Made by a program: the position numbers and the translations under genes
Part shown: positions 14,466 through 21,310 of the stretch, in pieces
Numbering within the stretch: the stretch's first letter is position 1
Layout of the letters: each line of letters opens with the position of its first letter
The notes under the pieces: generated by a model
What the model saw: only the letters and a program-made list of their open reading frames with translations
What the model was told of the DNA's origin: nothing
The model's database searches: none
NCBI GenBank assembly: GCA_002316295.1
Contig: DCDF01000206.1
Location: forward strand, 1 to 23,960
Direction: 5' to 3'
Length of the DNA stretch: 23,960 nt
Source of the DNA: Syntrophaceae bacterium UBA1062
GTDB taxonomy: Bacteria > Desulfobacterota > Desulfomonilia > UBA1062

Positions 14466-14490
14466 CCGGGGTGAGATGTACACTCCCCGG
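14466..14490 (+). repeat. Hairpin at the 5' end of the HDOD operon leader
   Basis: CCGGGG (14466-14471) and CCCCGG (14485-14490) form a perfect 6-bp stem with a 13-nt loop, at the start point predicted from the upstream promoter. No T-run follows. It may protect the mRNA 5' end or be an operator. Confidence 0.45.
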
Positions 14491-14554
14491 ACGGCGGAAT
14501 CTGTTCATAGAGGGGGTAAGGGTTCAAGTCGCCGGTCTGAAAATCCGTTAATGC

Positions 14555-15367
14555 ATGACAGTGAAGAACATGAAGCCCCAGCTCTGTATAGAGAAGCGCT
14601 TTGATGCCATCCCGACGCTGGATTCAGCCAGGATGCGGCTTTTCGAGATTCTCCAGAACGAGGATGCGGGTATCGAGAAGGTGGAGGGAATCATCTCCAC
14701 CGACCCCGCCATGGCGGCCAAGGTCATCAGGCTCGCCAACTCGCCTTTTTACCGCCATGCCCAGCGGCACCTCGGTATGCACGAGTCGCTCTTGACCATC
14801 GGCCTCGATATGGTCAAATGCATCGTCCTGTCAATGGCGGTCATTGACAGCTTGAGGTGCGAAACGAAATATGCCAGGGACCTCTGGTCTCATTCGTATG
14901 CAGTGGCTCTTATCGCCGTTTCCTTTGGCAGAAACAAAGCGGAGAAGGACAGGCTCTTCACCGGGGCCCTGCTGCACGATCTCGGCAGAATGGTCTTTTT
15001 GTTCATCGCGCCTGAAGTATACACCGCCCTGATCGACAGTGAGGGATTCCGGCCCGGTGAAGACCTGGAACAGGAGACCTTTTCCATCACGCACACCGAA
15101 ATGGGGGAGATGGTCGCGAGGAAATGGAATTTCCCCGACGAGATCGCGGAGATCATCAGATACCACCACAGACCGGTGAGCCGCGACTCCGCCCTGGTGT
15201 ATCTCATCAATCAGGTGGCGAGCGGGCATGAGATGGGCATACCGGAAGTAGATCCCGCCAGTCTCGACGTTGTTCAGCCCTTTGTGGAATATTCCTATAA
15301 AGATCTTGTCAATACAGTCGCAGATCGGTATAAAACGAACACTGTTATAATCGAGAGCCTGTTTTAA
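14555..15367 (+). CDS. HDOD-domain signalling protein
   Basis: 270 residues, almost entirely one HDOD domain (about 10-210), a catalytically uncertain relative of HD hydrolases found in bacterial signalling and c-di-GMP networks. Seen: FDAIPTLDSARMRLFEIL, STDPAMAAKVIRLANSPFY, LLHDLGR with His141-Asp142, HTEMGEMVARKWNFPDEIAEIIRYHH, and a helical tail. Most HDOD proteins lack the full metal site and are thought to act by protein interaction. ATG 14555 is used; ATG 14570 is possible, and neither has a good Shine-Dalgarno. First gene of the rightward operon, 16 nt before the histidine kinase, so probably part of its pathway. Confidence 0.92.
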   Translation: MTVKNMKPQLCIEKRFDAIPTLDSARMRLFEILQNEDAGIEKVEGIISTDPAMAAKVIRLANSPFYRHAQRHLGMHESLLTIGLDMVKCIVLSMAVIDSLRCETKYARDLWSHSYAVALIAVSFGRNKAEKDRLFTGALLHDLGRMVFLFIAPEVYTALIDSEGFRPGEDLEQETFSITHTEMGEMVARKWNFPDEIAEIIRYHHRPVSRDSALVYLINQVASGHEMGIPEVDPASLDVVQPFVEYSYKDLVNTVADRYKTNTVIIESLF

Positions 15368-15383
15368 GGGCGTCGGGGGGGCT

Positions 15384-17492
15384 GTGAAAAACGGTTGGTC
15401 GGGGCTCAATGAATCCTCGGGCTTCTCCAAGGGCAGGGAGAAGCTCCTGCTTGATCTTCTGAAAAAAGCGACCGACTTCTATGAAGACATCGTCGGAATC
15501 CTCTCCGGCATCTACGAGCTTTCCGAGTATGTCCGAAAAGGCTCTCCGGAAGATGAGTTCTACTCGTACATTGTCCAGGTGCTCATCAGGGAATCCCGCT
15601 GCGAGAATGCCTCGGTCTTTCTCGTGGAGGGGGACCGTGTGGTACTGAAGGCTGCGGCCGGAGTCGACTTCCCCGAGGATGCCCCGGTCGTAAGCATGGA
15701 GCTGGGGGAAGGCGTGGCCGGGATATGCGCCCGGGAGGGAAGGCCGATACTGGCTCCGGATGTCCATGAATGCCGGTATTTCAAGGAATTTCCGGGGTCC
15801 CGGGTGCACATCGGGTCCATGTTGTGCATCCCCATCAAGGACGGGAAAACGACCTTCGGGGTCCTGAACCTCTCCCATTCCCAGAACAACTTCTTCAACT
15901 TCCATTACCAGCGGGTGTTCGAGCTGCTGGGTCTCCTGGTGGGGCAGATGCTGACCCTGATCCACATCTCATCGATCTTTCAGCGGAAAAACCTTGATCT
16001 CAACGAGCTTCTTCTGCAAAAGGACGAGAGCCTGCGGAACCTCACCGAAAGCTACAAAACCGTGGTGGATGCGTCAGAGGACGTCATTTTCATCCTTGGC
16101 AGGGACGATGCCGTCACCTTCTGCAACCAAAGACTTGTCGCCTCCCTGGGGAAAGTTCCCGAAAGAATCCAGGACATGTTCGAAGGCGATATGGTGGAAT
16201 GCATCCGGGCGCACAGATCCAGAATGCAGCCCGGTCAGTTCCTGGACTTCGAACGAACCGTGACCTTCGGCTCCGCCACAGGCGTGGTGGGTCAGTTTTT
16301 CATCAAGTGCCTGAGCCGCGATTCCGCCCTGGTGATGATGCGGGACATAACCGCGAGAAGGCGCCTGGAGCAGCGGGCCATGCAGACGGAGAAGCTTACC
16401 TCGCTCGGCCTGCTCACCTCGGGCATCGCCCACGAGTTGAACAACCGCCTGACCCCGATCTTGGGCTTCGCCGATCTCATCAATGCCCGGAGACTTGGCG
16501 AGAGAGACCGGAAAAGGCTCTCCGTCATCATCAATGCGGCCGATTCCGCCAAGAGCATTGTGGAGTCGCTGCTCAAGTTCTCCCGGAACAAACCCCCGGA
16601 AAAGGCCGTGTTCGACATGCGAGACATCATCAGAAGAACCGTGAGCCTCTATACGCCCACTGTCAGGAAGCGCGGGATCAGGCTCTTGGCCGATGAGGGG
16701 AATGAGCCGCTCCTCGTGAAAGCGGATATGAACTGCATGGAGCAGGTCCTGGTCAATTTCATCAACAACGCCATCGATGCTATCGACAATCAGACGGGCA
16801 CGATCCGGCTGAGCGCCCGGAGATGCGACAACAGCGTACAGGTGTGCATTGAGGACTCGGGACCCGGTATTCCCGAGGAGATCATCACCAGGATATTCGA
16901 TCCCTTTTTCACCACCAAGGCCAAAGACAAGGGGACAGGACTGGGCCTGAGCATCTGCTACGGCATCATCTCGGATCACAAAGGGGAGATTTCCCTGGAG
17001 AACACCGGTCATGGAGCCTTGGCGCGCATCAGGATTCCCGCAATGACCCCCGATATCCATCAGGAGCGCATGGAAACTGGTGCAGGGGCTCCGTCCGCTC
17101 CGCAGGATGAACCTGAGTCATCCGTACGATCGACCATCATGGTGGTGGAGGACGAAGAAGACCTTATGGAACTCATGGTCGATACCTTGAGCCCTTTCTA
17201 CGAAGTGGAGACGTTCAGCAACGGCAAACAAGCCTTCGATCATCTTGAGGACCGCCGGTGGGAGCTCATCATATCGGATCTGAGGATGCCCGTGATGGAC
17301 GGCATGGAACTCTACCTCGCGGCGGTGGAGAAGCAGCCGCGTTTGAAGAAGAGGTTTCTGTTCATCACAGGAGACACCTACGATCTTCAGGTAAAGGAGT
17401 TTTTCGAGAAAACCGGTGCGGTTTTCCTGCGCAAGCCGTTCCGTATCAAAGAGCTCAAGGATGTGGTATATAGACAACTGCACGACAGGTAG
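15384..17492 (+). CDS. Soluble hybrid histidine kinase: GAF-PAS-HisKA-HATPase-REC
   Basis: 702 residues without membrane helices, so a cytoplasmic sensor. Order: an N-terminal helical segment; a GAF domain (about 60-200, with GVAGICAREGRPILAPDV and MLCIPIKDGKTTFGVLNLS); a PAS domain (about 220-330); HisKA with phospho-acceptor His350 in IAHELNN; HATPase_c with the N-box NFINNAIDAID and G1 box DSGPGIPEE (from Asp491), then TTKAKDKGTGLGLSI; and a C-terminal REC (about 582-700) with VVEDEED, Asp632 in SDLRMPVMDG and KPF. It can therefore autophosphorylate and pass phosphate to its own receiver. The GTG start at 15384 follows a G-run. The next gene begins 13 nt downstream. The signal sensed by GAF/PAS is unknown. 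Confidence 0.95.
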   Translation: MKNGWSGLNESSGFSKGREKLLLDLLKKATDFYEDIVGILSGIYELSEYVRKGSPEDEFYSYIVQVLIRESRCENASVFLVEGDRVVLKAAAGVDFPEDAPVVSMELGEGVAGICAREGRPILAPDVHECRYFKEFPGSRVHIGSMLCIPIKDGKTTFGVLNLSHSQNNFFNFHYQRVFELLGLLVGQMLTLIHISSIFQRKNLDLNELLLQKDESLRNLTESYKTVVDASEDVIFILGRDDAVTFCNQRLVASLGKVPERIQDMFEGDMVECIRAHRSRMQPGQFLDFERTVTFGSATGVVGQFFIKCLSRDSALVMMRDITARRRLEQRAMQTEKLTSLGLLTSGIAHELNNRLTPILGFADLINARRLGERDRKRLSVIINAADSAKSIVESLLKFSRNKPPEKAVFDMRDIIRRTVSLYTPTVRKRGIRLLADEGNEPLLVKADMNCMEQVLVNFINNAIDAIDNQTGTIRLSARRCDNSVQVCIEDSGPGIPEEIITRIFDPFFTTKAKDKGTGLGLSICYGIISDHKGEISLENTGHGALARIRIPAMTPDIHQERMETGAGAPSAPQDEPESSVRSTIMVVEDEEDLMELMVDTLSPFYEVETFSNGKQAFDHLEDRRWELIISDLRMPVMDGMELYLAAVEKQPRLKKRFLFITGDTYDLQVKEFFEKTGAVFLRKPFRIKELKDVVYRQLHDR

Positions 17493-17505
17493 GGGCGGGG
17501 AATTC

Positions 17506-18180
17506 GTGGAAAAGAAAAGGATACTCGTTGTCGATGATGAAGAGATAGTCCGATACTCCCTGGTCAATATTCTGCAGGCCCAGGGGTATGAGGTGGACGA
17601 CGTTCCGTCTGCGGAACAGGCGCTGGAAGTCTTCCATACGAAAAAATATCACCTGGTGCTCACCGATCTCGTTCTCGAGGGAATGGGCGGGCTGGAGCTC
17701 CTGGAGAACGTGAAGGTGGTTTCGCCCAAGACCCTGGTGATCGTGATCACCGGCTACGGGTCCATCAAGACCGCGGTCACGGCGTTGAGGCTCGGCGTCT
17801 ATGATTATCTGCTCAAGCCCTGCGATGAGGACGAGCTGATTATCCGCGTACGCCGGGCCCTCGAGATGCAGAAATACGGGCAGGAGCAGAAGCGCATTCA
17901 GGAAGTGAGTGCAATAGCCAAGACCACCGTTACGCTGTCTGACAGGATCAACACCCCCCTGAACATCATTCTGGGCAATATCGAGATGCTGCAGATGGCT
18001 CCCGATCTGGAGAAAAACAGGAGGGTCCAGCAGACACTGAAGGTCATGGAAGAGCAGATTTTCAAGATCAAAGAGGTCATGGACAAGCTGGCGAAGCTCA
18101 CCACGGCCGAGACCAAGAAGTACACGACGCTCAGGGATTATGAGATCATCGATCTGAGCGCGCCCAAGAACAATGGTTGA
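17506..18180 (+). CDS. Response regulator with a C-terminal HisKA-like segment lacking the phospho-His
   Basis: 224 residues. A complete REC domain (about 3-120) shows ILVVDDEE, Asp54 in LTDLVLEGMGG, VITGYGS and LLKPC. Residues ~128-205 align by eye with a HisKA dimerisation hairpin: EVSAIAKTTVTLSDRINTPL followed by NIILGNIEML and a second long helix. The residue where kinases carry His is Asp146 in my alignment, and no ATPase domain follows. The GTG start at 17506 (preceded by GGGGCGGGG) begins right at the REC; longer upstream reading overlaps the kinase gene. The end overlaps the next receiver gene by 8 nt. It could be a phosphotransfer-like or adaptor regulator. REC is certain, the HisKA relation is by eye only. 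Confidence 0.85.
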   Translation: MEKKRILVVDDEEIVRYSLVNILQAQGYEVDDVPSAEQALEVFHTKKYHLVLTDLVLEGMGGLELLENVKVVSPKTLVIVITGYGSIKTAVTALRLGVYDYLLKPCDEDELIIRVRRALEMQKYGQEQKRIQEVSAIAKTTVTLSDRINTPLNIILGNIEMLQMAPDLEKNRRVQQTLKVMEEQIFKIKEVMDKLAKLTTAETKKYTTLRDYEIIDLSAPKNNG

Positions 18181-18541
18181 CTCAAAAAACATACTCATTG
18201 TTGATGATTCGGACGATCTGTCACACGTGATCGCCGATTTCCTCAGCATGTTCGGCTACCGGGTACACACGGCGAAAGACGGGCTTGCCGCCTTGGAATA
18301 TCTGGAGAAGACGTCCATGGATATCGTGGTCAGCGATATCCACATGCCCAAGATGGACGGATTCACTCTGATGACCGAGATCAAGAGCAGATATCCCCGG
18401 ACGCCGATCATCCTCATTACCGGGTTCAGCGTCAGCGAAGCCAAGAAGATGGCCTTTGAGAAGGGAGCGGATGCATTCGTTGCGAAGCCTTTTCATCTCA
18501 AGGACCTGAAAAATGTCATCGATTCCGTGATTCAAAGTTGA
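18173..18541 (+). CDS. Single-domain response regulator (stand-alone REC)
   Basis: 122 residues, a CheY-like receiver and nothing else. Seen: NILIVDDSDD, phospho-acceptor Asp55 in VVSDIHMPKMDG, ILITGFS, and the conserved Lys in VAKPFHLKD. Such proteins shuttle phosphate or bind a target directly. ATG 18173 overlaps the upstream gene by 8 nt, so synthesis of the two is coupled. With the hybrid kinase and the preceding regulator this makes three receiver domains in one operon. Confidence 0.95.
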   Translation: MVDSKNILIVDDSDDLSHVIADFLSMFGYRVHTAKDGLAALEYLEKTSMDIVVSDIHMPKMDGFTLMTEIKSRYPRTPIILITGFSVSEAKKMAFEKGADAFVAKPFHLKDLKNVIDSVIQS

Positions 18542-18587
18542 ATCGGAATCACCATTACAGACTGAAAGCAGCAGGAGGAGGATCCCC

Positions 18588-19049
18588 ATGAAGAAGACCA
18601 AGGTGAAGAAGCCCCGGAGACTTCTGTGCTACATCGATTTCAGCGACCACAGCTACTACATCGTGGAATATGCATTTGAACTCGCAAAACTCGTCGACGC
18701 CGAGCTGTTCGTCCTTCATTCGGTCACCGACATCAAAAAGGCCGCCGGCTTCTATGTTCCCCACATCAATACCGATCTTCTCGAGGATCAGGTGGCCAAG
18801 GCCGCACGGGACAAGATGTATGCCATCTGCCACCAGGTGGTAGGAGAGGAGATCGACGCGGATCACAGGCTCGTCACACAGGGCAATCCGGTGGAAGATA
18901 TCAACCGGGTGATCGAGGAAAAGGGGATCGAACTTCTTATTCTCTCGCACGAGATGTCCAGGGGCAGTCTGTCCGGGTTCCGGAGCGATCATGTCGAAAG
19001 GTTCATGAAGAATGCAACGATCCCGTTTCTTGTCCTTCCGGTGAAGTGA
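18588..19049 (+). CDS. UspA-family universal stress protein
   Basis: 153 residues of one USP domain: RRLLCYIDFSDHSYYIVEYA at the start, FVLHSVTD, VTQGNPVEDINRVIEEKGIELLILS, and a C-terminal TIPFLVLPV strand. The usual ATP-binding signature G-2x-G-9x-G(S/T) is degenerate here (RGSLSGFRSDHVERFMKN), so nucleotide binding is doubtful. A strong GGAGGAG precedes ATG 18588. It is 46 nt after the receiver gene and probably the last gene of the signalling operon. Its last 47 nt overlap the convergent downstream gene. Confidence 0.93.
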   Translation: MKKTKVKKPRRLLCYIDFSDHSYYIVEYAFELAKLVDAELFVLHSVTDIKKAAGFYVPHINTDLLEDQVAKAARDKMYAICHQVVGEEIDADHRLVTQGNPVEDINRVIEEKGIELLILSHEMSRGSLSGFRSDHVERFMKNATIPFLVLPVK

Positions 19050-19683
19050 CGCGGATCGAGCCGATGATGCTGAGCGCCGCCGCCTTGTCCATGCTTCCCG
19101 CGCAGGAAAGCATGACGATCTTGCCCTCTGCAAACGCAAACCCCAGAAGGTGTGCAGGGGTATAGAAGAGAATGGCATCAGCCCCGGAGGGGATGAGTAT
19201 CTCGGAATTCCGGGTTTTTTTCATCCACGACGGGATGAGCTGAGCCTTGACGCCCATGAGCGTGGGGTTGTACCGATGCGAGAGGATCCGTATCATGAGC
19301 TCCTGTGTGCTCAGGCTGCGCTCATCGCCCAGGAATGTCCTGATCAGGGGGTTGCGCAGAGACGCCCTCCATTCTTCCTCCTGCGGGAGCTTTTCCAGGA
19401 GCTTGACTTCCCCCCGCATCTTCGCTTCGGCCGAACGCAGAACTATTGCCCCGTCTGTGCTGATCGTGTACTGCAGGCCGGACGGAACGCACAGGGAAAA
19501 CGACGGGGAAAGCACATCGGTGCAGGGGCGGCCTTCAAGCGCGACAGTCTCCGGAACGAGAAAGAGTTCGGGGGAGTTCTGCCCGGCCAGGGCAAGATAG
19601 AATCCGTAGATTGAAAGTGCGATAATGCCGGCCCCGACGATGAACCGTATGCCCTGATCCGTAGGTCTGCTTTTCAGAACCAT
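19003..19683 (-). CDS. Hypothetical membrane-anchored protein
   Basis: 226 residues of unknown function. One N-terminal membrane helix (IRFIVGAGIIALSIYGFYLALAG, about 12-34) is followed by an extracytoplasmic domain with two Cys close together (CTDVLSPSFSLCVP) and a mixed alpha/beta pattern; I recognise no motif. ATG 19683 has no Shine-Dalgarno, but it overlaps the preceding small membrane-protein gene by 10 nt, so translation is probably coupled. The 3' end overlaps the universal stress gene by 47 nt in convergent orientation. Confidence 0.75.
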   Translation of the reverse strand: MVLKSRPTDQGIRFIVGAGIIALSIYGFYLALAGQNSPELFLVPETVALEGRPCTDVLSPSFSLCVPSGLQYTISTDGAIVLRSAEAKMRGEVKLLEKLPQEEEWRASLRNPLIRTFLGDERSLSTQELMIRILSHRYNPTLMGVKAQLIPSWMKKTRNSEILIPSGADAILFYTPAHLLGFAFAEGKIVMLSCAGSMDKAAALSIIGSIRVTSPEGQETGSLHSS

Positions 19684-19928
19684 TTCGGATGGATAGGCTT
19701 GTTGGCGGCGGCGGGATGGTCGTAATCGTCATAGCCTGTCCTGGAGGGGAGTTCTTCCCGGTACGAAGGGGGCTCGTTTCCAGGGGCCTGATAAACGTCG
19801 CCTTCTTCCTCTCTTTTCTGAGCGTTCCTGCTTTTCGAGGTATACTGGCCGAGCAGCCTGAGCACGGCCGGCAGCACAAAAAAGAGCGCCAGGAGCATAA
19901 TGAGGCTGAAGATGGAGTCGTCTTTCAT
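19674..19928 (-). CDS. Small hypothetical membrane protein
   Basis: 84 residues. ATG 19928 gives MKDDSIFSLIMLLALFFVLP, one membrane helix (about 6-28), followed by a charged, Pro/Tyr-rich cytoplasmic or periplasmic tail (PPSYREELPSRTGYDDYDHP). A longer in-frame reading upstream to 20075 has no membrane logic and is not favoured. No clear Shine-Dalgarno. Function unknown; it overlaps the next hypothetical membrane protein by 10 nt, so the two probably work together. Confidence 0.65.
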   Translation of the reverse strand: MKDDSIFSLIMLLALFFVLPAVLRLLGQYTSKSRNAQKREEEGDVYQAPGNEPPSYREELPSRTGYDDYDHPAAANKPIHPKWF

Positions 19929-20522
19929 ATATATTAATGTATCACAGATGGCGACGATGAAACCACATTTTTTTCCCTGACCCTGTGTCCCATGATCGGG
20001 TGCTCTCATTATCCCGGCACAAACACGATGTACCCCCTTGCCATGAAAGAGCCTGTCCGTGTCTCTGCGGCTCATTCGGACAAGGCCTGCTCGTCATACC
20101 GCGGCATCCTGCAGGGGCGATTCGAAGATGGTAAAACCGCGGTCTCATCCGATGCGGACGGCTGGAAGAGCGACTGTGCCTCATTGGCCGGTAAAGATTC
20201 CTGTGTCGAGCTCAAGGGGGGATGAAGGGCTCTCTCGTGTGAACCCTGCAGCCCCGTGAGACGAATGCAACTCAGGTGTTGATAGCAGGGCGCCTTGCCC
20301 CGCGCTCTTTGGACCGCCCCAGCTCAAGCGGGAGAGTATACTGGTTCGCCCACCCCCGCTTTCCGTACTGCTCGATGCACCCCTTTTGATGCCTCTGCTC
20401 GCCGATCGGTTACCGACCCATCTTTTCGGGATCGCTCAGCAACCATTCAAGCTCTTCATTTCCTGTCAGCAGGCCCTGGTATGCCATTCATGCATCTGGC
20501 CCGCCATATGATCCGGGAAGTG
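19929..20522. other. 594-bp stretch without a credible gene
   Basis: Short frames exist on both strands, but none has a Shine-Dalgarno, a recognisable motif or a natural start. The longest rightward one (19992-20225, 77 codons) is not convincing. A 7-bp inverted repeat AAGCGGG (20326-20332)/CCCGCTT (20355-20361) with a 22-nt loop is the clearest structure. A tRNA D-arm-like AGCTCAAGCGGGAGAGT at 20321-20337 does not extend to a full cloverleaf. The stretch could be a decayed gene or hold an unrecognised RNA. Confidence 0.5.
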
Positions 20523-21023
20523 CTAGAACGTCAGGTCATGTATTCTCGGCGCAGCTGGAATGTAAGGGCCTTCCTTTTCGGAATCTTCTTCGCCCGGATA
20601 CCAGGCGATGATCCTGGCTACAGCCGTGTGCTGCTGCGACCAGTTGGAAATGACGATGCGGTACTCACCGTCGGTCCTGTGCAACTCATAGGCATCCACG
20701 CCGTATTCCAGATCGATGCCGTCCTTTCCGGCCTCGACTCTGCGGACCTCCACCTCGTCTTCCATTTGACGAAGAGAAACGCTGAGAAACTTCATGTCGC
20801 TGACCAGATCCGGCTTGACACTCTCCAGATTGAGGCTGACACGAATAAGGCCCGGAGATTTCACGATGATGTTGTAGTATAGCGAATACGAATCATGCTT
20901 TCTCGGAGCCGGATAGAGTACGGCTGTCCGATTGAGCGAAAGAAGTTCCTGCGCATGAACCAACGAGTCCGCACCGAGCATCATGAAGGCCAGGACACAT
21001 GCAATCATCACCTTCTTTCTCAT
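20523..21023 (-). CDS. Hypothetical secreted protein
   Basis: 166 residues. A clear Sec signal peptide (MRKKVMIACVLAFMMLGADS, likely cleaved after VHA near residue 24) targets it to the periplasm or outside. The mature part looks like a beta-sandwich: alternating hydrophobic strands such as LYYNIIVKSPGLIRVSLNLE and YRIVISNWSQQHTAVARIIAWYP. I recognise no family; no Cys or catalytic motif stands out. ATG 21023 follows GAGGGAGGG, a strong Shine-Dalgarno. Divergent from the acyl-CoA synthetase-like gene. Confidence 0.82.
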   Translation of the reverse strand: MRKKVMIACVLAFMMLGADSLVHAQELLSLNRTAVLYPAPRKHDSYSLYYNIIVKSPGLIRVSLNLESVKPDLVSDMKFLSVSLRQMEDEVEVRRVEAGKDGIDLEYGVDAYELHRTDGEYRIVISNWSQQHTAVARIIAWYPGEEDSEKEGPYIPAAPRIHDLTF

Positions 21024-21130
21024 AAACCCTCCCTCGTTACCGGCAATTTCATCGTTATGAAACGGATGCTCCGGTCAAGGAGAAACGGACGGCCGCACCA
21101 GCCCGACGCGGCAATGCGAAACAAACCTAG

Positions 21131-21166
21131 ATATTTCAATAATGCCCTTGAGAAATATACCAAGGG
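21131..21166. repeat. Two interlocking inverted repeats between divergent genes
   Basis: ATATTTC (21131-21137) pairs with GAAATAT (21152-21158), and CCCTTG (21145-21150) pairs with CAAGGG (21161-21166). The arms interleave, so only one hairpin can form at a time in RNA; in DNA they may be overlapping operators. They lie 108 nt upstream of the secreted-protein gene and 145 nt upstream of the acyl-CoA synthetase-like gene. Confidence 0.5.
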
Positions 21167-21310
21167 AACCTTAATGGCCTTTCCGACAAGTATCCGGAAT
21201 TTCACAGGAATTCATTGGAAGATAAGCCGGCCCGGTGGTTTCTGCTTGACAAAACGTCCGACGGGATGATGTTGAAATGACTGGAACTCGTGAAGGGAGA
21301 GCCGCTATCA

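Noticed and set aside
14511..14540. GGTTCAAGTC looking like a tRNA T-arm
   Set aside because: The flanking five bases on each side do not pair, and no acceptor stem or anticodon arm lies at the right distances.
14256..14554. c-di-GMP riboswitch (GEMM-I) upstream of the diguanylate cyclase
   Set aside because: The conserved GGGACGCAAAGCC-type core and the tetraloop/receptor segments are not found on either strand.
19992..20225. Possible 77-codon gene on the plus strand
   Set aside because: No Shine-Dalgarno, no motif, unusual composition and no sensible start; kept only as a mention in the gap entry.
20311..20375. AGCTCAAGCGGGAGAGT looking like a tRNA D-arm
   Set aside because: No anticodon stem, T-arm or matching acceptor strand follows; at best a chance match or remnant.
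21246..21274. TTGACA upstream of the acyl-CoA synthetase-like gene as a sigma-70 promoter
   Set aside because: The -35 is perfect, but nothing like TATAAT occurs 16-18 nt downstream (ATGTTG), so it is not listed as a feature.
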